A stretch of DNA of 64,000 nucleotides from Chitinophagaceae bacterium (GTDB lineage Bacteria; Bacteroidota; Bacteroidia; Chitinophagales; Chitinophagaceae). Location of the stretch: assembly GCA_023251255.1 (NCBI GenBank), contig JAHEZD010000010.1, positions 35,479 through 99,478 on the forward strand, read 5' to 3'. The position numbers were made by a program, and so were the translations under genes. The notes under the pieces were generated by a model that ran no database searches, was not told where the DNA came from, and saw only the letters and a program-made list of their open reading frames with translations. Below, one piece after another: positions 10,101 through 18,839 of this stretch (within the stretch, counting starts at the first letter, position 1; each line of letters starts with the position of its first letter).

Positions 10101-10457
10101 TCAACCAATTTTCCAACCATTTATTTATCTCATTGGCAACAACCAGGTGACAACAGTATTTTCGAAAAATTGACAACCAGTTCTAGTAGTCCTGCGGGTA
10201 AAGCTCAAAGTTATCTTGCAAATTCAGATGTAACATATTCAGACGATATTTTGATGCGTGTTAGAAATATTTCCCTGTCTTATTCCATAAGCAGCTCTCG
10301 TTTTCAAAAAAAGACAGGTATACAAAATCTTAACTTCTATATCAATATGCAAAATCCCTTTACCATTACAAGATTTATTGGAAACGATCCTGAATCATTT
10401 ATAACTGGGGTTCCTCCATTAAAAACCATAGTTGCAGGATTGCAATTCACTTTTTAA
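7119..10457 (+). CDS. SusC/RagA-type TonB-dependent receptor with STN domain
   Basis: An outer-membrane TonB-dependent transporter of 1112 residues. A signal peptide (residues 1-22) is followed by an STN domain (about 28-85), a carboxypeptidase-regulatory-like beta domain (about 122-200), the plug (KMPIRDPLQAISGKVPGVIITENSGMPGARINVQIRGQNTL and DVLKDADATSIYGSRGANGVILITTKKG) and a beta barrel ending in GLQFTF. The STN domain marks it as a transducer that signals to the FecR protein encoded just upstream. The SusD partner starts 12 bases downstream. Substrate is unknown: no glycoside hydrolase is in the operon, and a redox protein and T9SS cargo follow instead. Confidence 0.95.
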   Translation: MKRFFATISIILLLAFANHTSAQNVTLNESGATLEKLFKLIEKQTGYSFIYKLEAIRDAKKVDINVKNTALNTVLQTIFQGQPCVYNLVGKTIIIKEAEKKKEEPPTTAPSEPSLINVHGKVINEKGDPVPGINIAIKGTKRTYTTDDYGEYFIKDVDPQASLSFKAITIEPFEIKVNGRKELFTYPAKTHTSQLDEVQTIAYGKRSKRYNTGDQNTITAEEIGKMPIRDPLQAISGKVPGVIITENSGMPGARINVQIRGQNTLPLSLANNPYDQPLFIIDGVIFAPQDNSINQISSLSSSNGTADNMMNSSGNMGGMSAMSSINPEDIETIDVLKDADATSIYGSRGANGVILITTKKGKAGKTQFSFKASTGASFVTRTIPMMNTQQYLQMRHEALKNDGLTPNITNAPDLLIYDTTGYTDWQKYFFTTAHSTNINASASGGSANTTFHVGVGYNQTSTVFRGTSPTSLLSINAGFSHQSSDKKLTVAFSTNSSYSLINSMLSGNLTQLQRPPDYPRSQQNPDGSFVWVYNGVHVGNDLAYALRSYTLQNYNTIDNLKFTYRLLPGLSVGTSLGYSGFSSNEYFKNPASSNDPASGILQGSANFATNNLRSWQVEPQLDYTKRWGKMSFGLLAGATIQQQSNTTSRISAGGYTNDALLSGLAGATTVGAGYGYTQYKYAAAFGRVNMIYNDRYIMNITARRDGSSRFGPGRQFGNFASISGGWLFMQEKFMKQALPSISFGKLRISYGTTGSDNVGDYQYLPLWTGNSAGNTFQGSSTFTPQILFNPDFSWSLNKKLEAGLDLGFLHDRLLFNISWYQNRSGNQLIQYRLPYATGFSTVTKNFPAVVQNSGIEISLNFTTVKTQSFTWSSNLNFSIPKNKLIAFDGLATSPFASYLTIGRSTANVRAYHYLGINDTTGIYQFDDGKGNPTYAPDINVAYGASVIDMTPQFQGGFNNSFTWKGFHLDITMSISKQWHRNYISVLSNGYYVDGSTNFPTIYLSHWQQPGDNSIFEKLTTSSSSPAGKAQSYLANSDVTYSDDILMRVRNISLSYSISSSRFQKKTGIQNLNFYINMQNPFTITRFIGNDPESFITGVPPLKTIVAGLQFTF

Positions 10458-10469
10458 ATCTATTGTATC

Positions 10470-11990
10470 ATGAACTGTAATTTTTTTATATCATTCTTAC
10501 TATACTTCAAAAAAACTAAACTACCTGCCTTACTATTTTTTTTACTACCATGGGTTTTTATCCAAACTTCCTGTAAAAAATTAGTACAAGTAGATCCACC
10601 TATAAATAGTATTATTACCCAACAGGTATTTGCAGACAGCGCTGACGCTACAGCTGCGGTAATAGGTATGTATGCGAAATTGGCTAAAAACTATACTACA
10701 CTTACTACAGGTAGCATATCTCCAGGTATAGGCTTTCAAACCGGAGGCATCACTTTATATACATCTCTTGCTGCAGATGAGCTATATGCTAATGTTGCCA
10801 ACAGCTCCTATCAACACGAAAGCCCGTTTTATGCTAATGCTATTTTATCCTCCTCTACTTTTAACTATACTAATATGTGGCAAGCAGCTTACACTGTCAT
10901 ATATGATATTAATGCTTGCCTAGAAGGGCTAGGTTCGTCTAATACAGCTCTTGTGTTCTCTACTAAAAATCAACTAAGGGCGGAATGTAAGGTAGCTAGG
11001 GCGTTTATGTATTTTAATCTGGTTAATATTTATGGGGATGTGCCCTTGGTGCTCACTACCAACTATGAAACAAATGCTGTATTGCCTAGAGCTTCTGTGA
11101 ATGATGTGTATGAGCAAATTATTGCTGATCTTACTTCTGCTCAAACCTCCTTGCCCCAAACTTATCTCACTACAGGCAGGGGGCGGGTTAATTATTATGT
11201 AGCTACTGCTTTGCTTTCCCGTGTATATCTGTATAGAAAACAATGGGCACTCGCAGAAGCCGCAGCTACCCAGATAATCAATGCAGGTCAATACAGTCTT
11301 TCGCCCTTAAACAATGTTTTTCTTTCTAATATAATAACAACAACTAACAAAGAGCCTATTTGGCAATGGTTCCCGACCAGTGATAAAACTGGGGGCTATG
11401 AAACTTATGAAGGGCAGATTTTTGTAGCGTTGGGCGGTGTTGTACCTAATTATATTATCAGTGATTCTTTATTAAACAGTTTTGAGGTTAATGACCAACG
11501 TAAAAACAACTGGCTAAAAGCCAATACAGTGGGTATAGGAGTGCAAGCCAAAACCTACTATTTCCCTTATAAATATAAACTACAGAACGATGGCACTATC
11601 GTACCAAAAGAATTATACGTGGTGTTAAGATTAGGGGAGCAATATTTAATTAGGTCAGAAGCAAGGGCGCAACAGGGAACAGATTTAACAGGTGCAGCGA
11701 ATGATTTAAATATGATTAGGACTCGGGCAGGGCTACCCAATACCACAGCTTCAACACCATCCGATCTGTTAACCGCTATTTATCGGGAAAGAAGACTAGA
11801 ACTATGCTGCGAATACGGACATCGTTGGTTTGATTTAAAACGAACAGGCCTCATTAATGCAGTAATGGGTGGCTCCACGGGTGCTTGTGCTACCAAGGGG
11901 GGCACTTGGAGCACCAATTGGCAATTATTCCCTATCCCCTTCGATGAAATACAACGTAACCCATTCTTAACACAAAACACCGGTTACTGA
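10470..11990 (+). CDS. SusD/RagB-family nutrient-binding lipoprotein
   Basis: A 506-residue SusD homologue, the surface lid partner of the SusC receptor. A hydrophobic N-terminus leads to a lipobox-like FIQTSC with Cys35. The body has the helical TPR-like SusD pattern (QLRAECKVARAFMYFNLVNIYGDVPL) and the C-terminal signature LTAIYRERRLELCCEYGHRWFDLKRTG followed by the typical LFPIPFDEIQRNP. The annotated start gives a rather long pre-lipobox segment, so a later start is possible, but no closer ATG fits a signal peptide. The gene follows susC directly and is very likely co-transcribed. Confidence 0.94.
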   Translation: MNCNFFISFLLYFKKTKLPALLFFLLPWVFIQTSCKKLVQVDPPINSIITQQVFADSADATAAVIGMYAKLAKNYTTLTTGSISPGIGFQTGGITLYTSLAADELYANVANSSYQHESPFYANAILSSSTFNYTNMWQAAYTVIYDINACLEGLGSSNTALVFSTKNQLRAECKVARAFMYFNLVNIYGDVPLVLTTNYETNAVLPRASVNDVYEQIIADLTSAQTSLPQTYLTTGRGRVNYYVATALLSRVYLYRKQWALAEAAATQIINAGQYSLSPLNNVFLSNIITTTNKEPIWQWFPTSDKTGGYETYEGQIFVALGGVVPNYIISDSLLNSFEVNDQRKNNWLKANTVGIGVQAKTYYFPYKYKLQNDGTIVPKELYVVLRLGEQYLIRSEARAQQGTDLTGAANDLNMIRTRAGLPNTTASTPSDLLTAIYRERRLELCCEYGHRWFDLKRTGLINAVMGGSTGACATKGGTWSTNWQLFPIPFDEIQRNPFLTQNTGY

Positions 11991-12018
11991 TTTTTTATTA
12001 ATTAAGTATTGAAATTAT

Positions 12019-13326
12019 ATGAAAAATACCATCATAATAGCCCTTGTATTCTCTGTATTACAGGGTAAGGCTCAAAAAGAAGGCATAAAACCTTTAAATG
12101 TTGGCGATAAAGTACCCAATATAGCCATCTCCAATATGTTCAATTATCAGGTAAGAGAAAGCCATATATCTGATTTTAAAGGGAAATTATTGATACTGGA
12201 TTTTTGGGGTATACACTGTGCCTCTTGTATTGCAGAAATGCCTAAAATGGAAAAGCTGCAACAGCAATTTGGAGATAGCGTCCAGGTATTATTGGTTACC
12301 ACGGACTCTAAAAAGCAGGTGGATGAATTAGCAAAAAAAATTAAGATTATTAGAAATATTAAGCTTCCCATTGTTACATCTGATACATTATTGAGTAGGT
12401 TATTTCCATACAATGCTTTGGGCTTGCATGTTTGGATTGATGGCAACTCAACTGTCAATCAAAAAACAGATGGTGGAGCTTATGTCGCAGCGGACATAGA
12501 GAATTTCCTACACAAAAAAAAGGTTTCATTAACTCAACGTAATGATGATGATGGTTATTTTAAAAGAGGTGAGCCTCTTTGGCTGCAAGGCAATGGAAGA
12601 CAGGTAAAATATATAAAATATCATTCTCTTATCAGTGAGGATTTACGTGGAGTTGCTAGTGCTGGCGGCGGTAGGGTTAATGATCCTATTACCCACAAAA
12701 CAACTCGTATTTATGTAATAAATATGCCCATACAGTTTCTATATGAAACAGCTTTTAAAGAATATGGGAAGCATAGCTGGTCACAGATTATTTGGGAGGT
12801 GAGTGATAGTAGCAAATACTTTGTTCCTGAAAATCAGAAGATGAAAAGTTATGAATGGAAAATGACGCATTCTTACTGTTATGAAATACAGGTAGATACT
12901 TCTAAATCTGACAAAATTTACAGCATGATGCAACAGGATTTGGAACGCTACTTTGATGTGACAGGCAGTATTGAAAAACGAAAAATAAAATGTTGGTCGC
13001 TGGTAAGAACTACGATCTCTGATAGTTTATTTCGTTCAAATAATGAAGGAAAACCCTTTGTGAAACCTGCTGGTCGTGATGATGTTGATTCTATAACGCT
13101 ACACAAAGCGCCTCTTAAATCCCTTGTGGAATATTTAAAAAATGAAGAAAACATTCCTGTAATTGATGAAACAGGATATGAAGGGCTTATAGATATTTCA
13201 ATTCCTTACAAATCGGGTTCAGGGAATTATATAGCTACTAAAGCAGCACTTCTAAAATATGGCTTGGACCTGCAGGAAGTACATAGAGATATGGACTGTT
13301 TGATTTTGCGGGAAAAAAAGCAGTAA
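12019..13326 (+). CDS. TlpA-like thiol-disulfide protein fused to a DUF3738-like domain
   Basis: A 435-residue exported protein with a signal peptide (about residues 1-18). Residues 25-175 form a TlpA/AhpC-like redoxin domain with an active site FWGIHCASC (Cys67, Cys70). The C-terminal half (about 195-435) contains regularly spaced segments (YHSLISEDLRGVASAGGG, DVDSITLHKAPLKSLVEYL, KYGLDLQEVHRDMDCLILREK) that resemble DUF3738 / TIGR03435, known mainly from Acidobacteria. The redox domain should act in the periplasm or at the outer membrane on proteins handled by the neighbouring operon. The role of the C-terminal part is unknown. It lies 28 bases after the SusD gene. Confidence 0.75.
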   Translation: MKNTIIIALVFSVLQGKAQKEGIKPLNVGDKVPNIAISNMFNYQVRESHISDFKGKLLILDFWGIHCASCIAEMPKMEKLQQQFGDSVQVLLVTTDSKKQVDELAKKIKIIRNIKLPIVTSDTLLSRLFPYNALGLHVWIDGNSTVNQKTDGGAYVAADIENFLHKKKVSLTQRNDDDGYFKRGEPLWLQGNGRQVKYIKYHSLISEDLRGVASAGGGRVNDPITHKTTRIYVINMPIQFLYETAFKEYGKHSWSQIIWEVSDSSKYFVPENQKMKSYEWKMTHSYCYEIQVDTSKSDKIYSMMQQDLERYFDVTGSIEKRKIKCWSLVRTTISDSLFRSNNEGKPFVKPAGRDDVDSITLHKAPLKSLVEYLKNEENIPVIDETGYEGLIDISIPYKSGSGNYIATKAALLKYGLDLQEVHRDMDCLILREKKQ

Positions 13327-13401
13327 AAACTGTTGTAACTAAAACCTTGTAATTATTCATAACAAGTATTCATTATTTAATTAAACTTTTAAACTAATTA
13401 T

Positions 13402-15144
13402 ATGAAACTAAATAAACTTCACTTATCACTATTATTTCTTCTCATATCTGTCATAAGCCTGGCACAATCACCGTTTACTGCTGGTAATCTAGCTGTACTG
13501 CGTATAGGTGATGGGTCGGCTGTTTTTAATAGTTCTAGCAGCTCCCCCAATTATTTTTTGAATGCTTTTCCAGTTTTTATTGATGAGTACACCCCTGCAG
13601 GGGCTATAGTACAATCAATCTCGTTGCCTACTACCGTAAATGGTGCAAATGCTGCATTCGTATTAGCTCCTTATCAATATTCTGGCATGATGAATTTATC
13701 TGGTGATGGCAGGTTCCTCACCATGGCAGGATTTAATGCTTCTCTTGGTGCAACTGTGGCTTCCTCCTCCTCTTCGCAAGCTTCTGTTATTAATAGAATA
13801 GTAGGTTTGATAAAATATGATGGTACTATTAATACTGCGACAGCATTAAATGACTGCGCATCTTTTAATTATCCAAGTTCAGCCATAACTTCTAATGGCA
13901 CTGATATATGGGTGGCCTCTGCTGGCGGTTCGACAGATGCTAATTCAGGTGTGCCAACTAATGGCCTTCGCTATACTACATTAGGTGCAACCGGAGCCTC
14001 CGTACAAGTATCTACCTCTCAAACAGCTTTACGTTCATTAGGTATTGTATCTGGTCAGTTATATCTCTCTTCTTCTTCTGCTGCTCCAAATGCTAATTTG
14101 CTTACTGTGGGTTCAGGTCTACCTACACAAACAGGGCAAGGCCTTACTGGTCTTACTGGCATAACAGCAGGCAGTGCAATAAACCAATTTGTGTTCTTTG
14201 ATGAAAACCCTTCTATACCTGGAGTGGATGTGTTATATTTTTCAGGTAGTGCTGGATTAAGAAAATATTCATATGACCCAATTAATTTCAAATGGGTTTT
14301 AAACGGTGTCATAGGTTCAGGTAGCGATGGGTATATAGGACTTACAGGCACAATAATTGGTAGTACAGTAACCCTGTTCGCTACTCGGGCTGGGTCAAAC
14401 ACTGCAAATAATTATACAGGGGGGCAATTAGTTTCTATTACAGACGCAACTGGCTATACTTTAACAGCAAGTACATTTGTTAGCACACCTACTATTTTGG
14501 TAGATTTGTTTGCAAGCAACCCTACTACATTCCCAATAAACAGTTATAGTTTTAAAAGTGTAGCCTTAGTACCACAAAATACCACCTTACCTGTTACCCT
14601 CACGACCATTACAGCTACCAAACAGGTAAATGATATCATCCTCAACTGGCAAACAGCTACAGAAATAAATACTAAGAGTTTTGATGTTGAACGTTCACTC
14701 AACACCATCGACTTTACAAATATTGGCAGTATCAATGCAAAAGGCAGCAGTAACAATTACAGCTTTATCGATGTAAGCGTAATAACTAAAGTACCTGCCA
14801 ACAGCACTGTGTATTACAGGCTAAAAATGGTAGACAATGATGGCAAGTTTACTTATTCAAAAATTATTGCTGTTAAGCTTAATGATAAAAATGTAGAATT
14901 AATAAGCACCTATCCCAATCCATTTGATGATGCAGTGACAGTTAAAGTAAACGTCACAACTGCAAGCAACGTAAACTTCAGCATCGCAGATGTGACAGGT
15001 AGAATAATAAAGAGATTGCAACTGAATTTACCTGCAGGAAACAATACAGTCTCTATCCCTAACCTGCAGGGATTGAATAAAGGAACCTATATCCTGAAAG
15101 CAATGGTGAACGGCGCTGTATCAACTATCAAAATAATCAAATAA
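13402..15144 (+). CDS. T9SS type A sorting-domain protein (secreted, function unknown)
   Basis: A 580-residue protein with a signal peptide (residues 1-21, ending SLAQ). The body up to about residue 400 is Ser/Gly/Thr-rich and probably all-beta (starts SPFTAGNLAVLRIGDGSAVF), without catalytic motifs that I recognise. A linker domain (LTTITATKQVNDIILNWQTATEINTKSFDVERS) precedes the T9SS sorting domain (about 503-580: YPNPFDDAVTVKV, DVTGRIIK, LNKGTYILKA, ending IKIIK). The sorting domain targets it for type IX secretion and probably for cell-surface attachment. It stands 75 bases after the TlpA-DUF3738 gene and just before a sugar-phosphate transferase. Confidence 0.85.
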   Translation: MKLNKLHLSLLFLLISVISLAQSPFTAGNLAVLRIGDGSAVFNSSSSSPNYFLNAFPVFIDEYTPAGAIVQSISLPTTVNGANAAFVLAPYQYSGMMNLSGDGRFLTMAGFNASLGATVASSSSSQASVINRIVGLIKYDGTINTATALNDCASFNYPSSAITSNGTDIWVASAGGSTDANSGVPTNGLRYTTLGATGASVQVSTSQTALRSLGIVSGQLYLSSSSAAPNANLLTVGSGLPTQTGQGLTGLTGITAGSAINQFVFFDENPSIPGVDVLYFSGSAGLRKYSYDPINFKWVLNGVIGSGSDGYIGLTGTIIGSTVTLFATRAGSNTANNYTGGQLVSITDATGYTLTASTFVSTPTILVDLFASNPTTFPINSYSFKSVALVPQNTTLPVTLTTITATKQVNDIILNWQTATEINTKSFDVERSLNTIDFTNIGSINAKGSSNNYSFIDVSVITKVPANSTVYYRLKMVDNDGKFTYSKIIAVKLNDKNVELISTYPNPFDDAVTVKVNVTTASNVNFSIADVTGRIIKRLQLNLPAGNNTVSIPNLQGLNKGTYILKAMVNGAVSTIKIIK

Positions 15145-15185
15145 GAAAAACCATCAACAACCTATTATAACCTTATGAGCCCTGT

Positions 15186-15857
15186 ATGGAAAATGCAGGG
15201 CTTATAAAAACTATACATCCGCAAATGTTTATCCAACAGGTAGAACATGTTAATTGCAAGGAGATAGACCAGGAACAGAGGTCGATAAAAAGGATCATGG
15301 ATATCTCAATAACAATTCTCGTATTACCTATTGCGGCATTACTTGTAGCTATTGCCTGTCTACTTATCAAACTAAGTTCAAAAGGTGAAGTGTTCTTTAT
15401 CCAGAAACGTGTGGGCCTAAATGGGAAGATATTCACGCTGTACAAGATCAGAACGATGCAACAAAAAATGGTTGTACAGTTTACCAGTGAAGATTACACT
15501 GTCGTAAATGATCAACGGATCACCGTATTTGGAAGATTCCTGAGGAAAACGAAACTAGATGAATTGCCTCAACTATGGAACGTGATGAAAGGAGATATGA
15601 GTCTGATCGGTCCAAGACCTGAACGGGTAGAGATAGTGAAACGGTTCGAACAATTGCACCCGTTTTATAAAAGCAGACATAGTATCAAACCAGGATTAAC
15701 AGGACTGGCACAGGTCAATATGCCGACAGCAACACCCGAAGAGAACCTTTTAAAACTTAAGTACGATTTATATTATATCAATCATGCTTCTATCCCATTG
15801 GATATATTGATTTTACTTAAAACAATTGGGATAATCGCAACAATGAAAAGTCTATAA
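15186..15857 (+). CDS. Polyprenyl-phosphate sugar-phosphate transferase (small monotopic phosphoglycosyl transferase)
   Basis: A 223-residue bacterial sugar transferase made of the catalytic domain only, as in PglC. Features are a re-entrant membrane helix (about residues 41-63), FIQKRVGLNGKIFTLYKIRTM (71-91), the catalytic Asp-Glu dyad in KLDELPQLWNVMKGDMSLIGPRPE (Asp125-Glu126) and a PGLTGLAQVN segment. Such enzymes move a sugar-1-phosphate onto undecaprenyl phosphate to begin a surface glycan. There is no glycan cluster around it: it sits between a T9SS cargo gene and a metallophosphatase. A link to the anchor glycan of T9SS proteins is conceivable but not supported by more than position. 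Confidence 0.88.
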   Translation: MENAGLIKTIHPQMFIQQVEHVNCKEIDQEQRSIKRIMDISITILVLPIAALLVAIACLLIKLSSKGEVFFIQKRVGLNGKIFTLYKIRTMQQKMVVQFTSEDYTVVNDQRITVFGRFLRKTKLDELPQLWNVMKGDMSLIGPRPERVEIVKRFEQLHPFYKSRHSIKPGLTGLAQVNMPTATPEENLLKLKYDLYYINHASIPLDILILLKTIGIIATMKSL

Positions 15858-15865
15858 AAAAACGA

Positions 15866-17590
15866 ATGAAAAAAGGAGTTATTGTAAATGGATTCTTACT
15901 GGTATCATTGTTCTTATCTGCACAAGAAAGGAACTGTACCATTCATGTAAGCACTCAAGGTATGCAAGATGGCCAGCAGATCTTTTTAACTGTTGGAAGC
16001 AACACCCATCCCGCAACCATTCACGATGGTTCTGCAAATTTTAGTGAACAAATAGATAAAGCTAGTACAGGCTATTTGATGTTGAGGGAACCAAAAGGAA
16101 TAGTTTACAAGTACGAATTTAAGTATATCTACTTGTTACCAGGCACCATTGATGTTACTGTTAACGATAAAGATTCCATTTTTAAAGCTACCGTCAAAGG
16201 ACCTGCTTTAACTGTTGCTTATGACAGGGAACTGAGGCTGCCGGTTGACAGGTATAATCTGCAAACGTATTTATTGAATATTCAATTGGCTAAAGCAAGA
16301 AAAGAGAACAGGGATACGACACAATTGAAGGAACAGCTAGAATCAAGTATCAAGGCCTGTTTCAATGTACCACAGGTTTATATCAAAGCAAACCCTAGTT
16401 CACCATTATCGATTGTCGCATTGGATTTTCTAGGTAATGGCAACATTACAAACCCTGTACATCTTGAGGATTTAGAAAGACTGTACAATTCATTGAGCGA
16501 TGAAATCAAGCATAGTGAAGAAGGACTGAGATATGCAGAAAAGCTGAACAAATTAAAAGCTACCGATAAAATGAAGAAAACAACCAGTACTGATGGGCCT
16601 TATCTGTTTTATGCAAACGACAGTGTAACTGTAAAAAATACCATAGTATCTGGGACATCAACTATCCATGTATTCCCTATTGAAAGTATCAACAAGCAGG
16701 TGCTGCATGTCGACATAGACAAACATCCTGATTGGGGCTTCACTGTATCATTGAAAAGTGCTTTTATCGTCCCTCCTTCCATCTCTTCAGGACCAGAAAG
16801 AGCATTGTACCTGTCCGATATTGAAGGGGAATTCGCCGTGCTCAGGCAGATACTGCTAGACAATAAGGTAATTGATGAAAACTACCACTGGATATTTGGT
16901 AAAGGAGCATTGGTAATCGCAGGTGACCTGATGGACAGGGGCAATGAAGTCACACAAGTATTATGGTTACTGTATAAACTGGAAGATGAAGCAATCCAAC
17001 AAGGCGGCAGTGTACACGTGATACTCGGTAATCACGAGATCATGAACCTAAGTGGTGACTTTAGATATTTGCAGCCTGCCTATCTGAACAATGCCGCACT
17101 CATAAAGGAAAATTATGCAAACCTGTATGCTGCCAATACTGAACTGGGAAGGTGGTTAAGGACAAAAAATGTTATTGAGCAGATCGGAAATGTATTGGTT
17201 ATGCATGGTGGTATCTCGCCAGAAGTCCTGCAGTTGCAACTTCCTTTGGACAGCATCAATGCCTTATGCAAAAGCAATTATGCTACGCCTGCAAAAGACT
17301 TGCGTAATGCAGATACAAGAACAAAGGTCCTGTTTGGTGGAACAACATCTCCATTCTGGTACCGTGGCTATTTTAATGCACCCAAAGCATCAATGAGTTT
17401 GGTAGATAGTACACTTGCTTTCTATAATTGCAAACAAATTATTGTTGGGCATACCATTGTCGACTATGTATCTTCTTTATATGATGGTAAAGTCTGGGGT
17501 ATTGATGTAGATGAACATACCGGTACACATGAAGCATTGTTGAAGGAAGGGGAAAAATGGAAGGTTGTGAAGGTTGAAATGAAAAAGTAA
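15866..17590 (+). CDS. Secreted metallophosphatase with DUF4369-like N-terminal domain
   Basis: A 574-residue exported protein (signal peptide about 1-19). Residues 22-115 look like a DUF4369 domain, which normally precedes AhpC/TSA thioredoxins in Bacteroidota. The C-terminal part (about 312-560) is a calcineurin-like phosphatase domain with metal-binding motifs LSDIEGEF (316-323), GDLMDRG (353-359), GNHEIM (388-393), VMHGG and VGHT. The first motif has DIEG where most PPP phosphatases have GDIHG; this variant is typical of a Bacteroidota group related to Shewanella-like phosphatases. It should hydrolyse phosphoesters in the periplasm; the substrate is unknown. It starts 8 bases after the sugar transferase, suggesting one transcript. 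Confidence 0.82.
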   Translation: MKKGVIVNGFLLVSLFLSAQERNCTIHVSTQGMQDGQQIFLTVGSNTHPATIHDGSANFSEQIDKASTGYLMLREPKGIVYKYEFKYIYLLPGTIDVTVNDKDSIFKATVKGPALTVAYDRELRLPVDRYNLQTYLLNIQLAKARKENRDTTQLKEQLESSIKACFNVPQVYIKANPSSPLSIVALDFLGNGNITNPVHLEDLERLYNSLSDEIKHSEEGLRYAEKLNKLKATDKMKKTTSTDGPYLFYANDSVTVKNTIVSGTSTIHVFPIESINKQVLHVDIDKHPDWGFTVSLKSAFIVPPSISSGPERALYLSDIEGEFAVLRQILLDNKVIDENYHWIFGKGALVIAGDLMDRGNEVTQVLWLLYKLEDEAIQQGGSVHVILGNHEIMNLSGDFRYLQPAYLNNAALIKENYANLYAANTELGRWLRTKNVIEQIGNVLVMHGGISPEVLQLQLPLDSINALCKSNYATPAKDLRNADTRTKVLFGGTTSPFWYRGYFNAPKASMSLVDSTLAFYNCKQIIVGHTIVDYVSSLYDGKVWGIDVDEHTGTHEALLKEGEKWKVVKVEMKK

Positions 17591-17624
17591 AATGAAGAAC
17601 TATTTTATATCAAAACCAATTATT

Positions 17625-18836
17625 ATGAAAAAGATACTTTTGTTACTGATAGCTTTCGGTGCTGTCACTGTTTTTTCACAGGCACCCTGCCCAGCGGATG
17701 CGGGCCCCGGTTTCAGGACAGCTTGTGAATCGTCACTTTTCTATTCAGGTATTACGCTTGGCCCTGCTTCCCCCAACCCCAGCTTGACCTATTCCTGGTC
17801 TCCCAGTACCGGGCTGGATAACCCCAATATTGCAAATCCCCATGCAGCCGTTTCCGCCACGACGCTGTACACCTTGACCGTATCGGACCCTTCTTCCGGC
17901 TGCTCCACAGCACAGGGTCAGACGACAGTAAAGGCTGTCGATTCCAATCCGGTTGTACTAGTGGACAATGGGCATAACACGCATGATATTTTAATCTCGA
18001 ATATTGACTATTACTACCAATTCGAAACTACCCAGCATATTACTTTTACGTCCAATTATGATTACGGAAACCTATGGTTGCAAAATGGTATTCCCGTGAC
18101 AGGTTCAACTGCAAACACTTTTGTTACCAGTTTTACCGGATCGGGCACTTCGTTTAATTATTACACTTTGCTATCGGAAGACGAGAACCACCATACATGC
18201 GGTGGATTCGATTTTACATGGGAGGTAACTACATATGGCTGCAATGCGCCTAGCGACTGGCCCGGAACCATCACGGGTGCCAACTGTTCCACACAGTTCC
18301 CTGTCAGTCTTGCACAGGACAACCTGGGCACTACTGCGACCTATGAGTGGGTGACGGAAAACAGCCCTTCCAATTTTTCCTTCAGCAATTTTTCCGGCAA
18401 TACCTGTGACCTGAACCTTACCGGCTGCTCCACGGTCTGCACGGACGGTATCTATACCAAAGCAAGGAGGCCTGCTGCACACCTTGTTTTCCCCACGCTT
18501 ACCTATATGTATTTTGTAACGGACGGCCTAAACAGCAGCTATACCGGCTGCATGAAGGCAGCACCGCAACCAGTGCAGCTTGCTGCCGTAGATGAGATTG
18601 AAAACGCCAAAGTGAAAGTGTTCCCGAACCCTTCGAGCTCCTATATCACGATAAGTTCAGGCAAGGCCATCAACGCCGTGGAACTGTATGACATGAGGGG
18701 GGTACTGGTGAAAAGGATAACAGGTATGAACTCCTATAGCATCAATACTTCCCTGCTCGGCCTGGCAAAGGGTCTGTACAACTGCAGGGTCTTTACAAAG
18801 GGTGGGATACAGAACATCAAAGTGTTTAAACAGTAG
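17625..18836 (+). CDS. T9SS type A sorting-domain protein with PKD/Ig-like domain
   Basis: I chose the ATG at 17625 because it gives a proper signal peptide (MKKILLLLIAFGAVTVFSQ); an ATG at 17592 in the same frame adds 11 polar residues. The 403-residue product has an Ig/PKD-like domain early (TYSWSPSTGLDNPNIANPHA, TTLYTLTVSDPSSGCS), a Cys-rich middle part and a T9SS sorting domain at the end (KVFPNPSSSYITISSGKA, ELYDMRGVLVKRI, LAKGLYNCRVFTKGG, ending IKVFKQ). It is secreted by the type IX system; no catalytic motif is seen. Base composition is more GC-rich than the preceding SusC/D genes. Confidence 0.83.
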   Translation: MKKILLLLIAFGAVTVFSQAPCPADAGPGFRTACESSLFYSGITLGPASPNPSLTYSWSPSTGLDNPNIANPHAAVSATTLYTLTVSDPSSGCSTAQGQTTVKAVDSNPVVLVDNGHNTHDILISNIDYYYQFETTQHITFTSNYDYGNLWLQNGIPVTGSTANTFVTSFTGSGTSFNYYTLLSEDENHHTCGGFDFTWEVTTYGCNAPSDWPGTITGANCSTQFPVSLAQDNLGTTATYEWVTENSPSNFSFSNFSGNTCDLNLTGCSTVCTDGIYTKARRPAAHLVFPTLTYMYFVTDGLNSSYTGCMKAAPQPVQLAAVDEIENAKVKVFPNPSSSYITISSGKAINAVELYDMRGVLVKRITGMNSYSINTSLLGLAKGLYNCRVFTKGGIQNIKVFKQ

Positions 18837-18839
18837 TAT

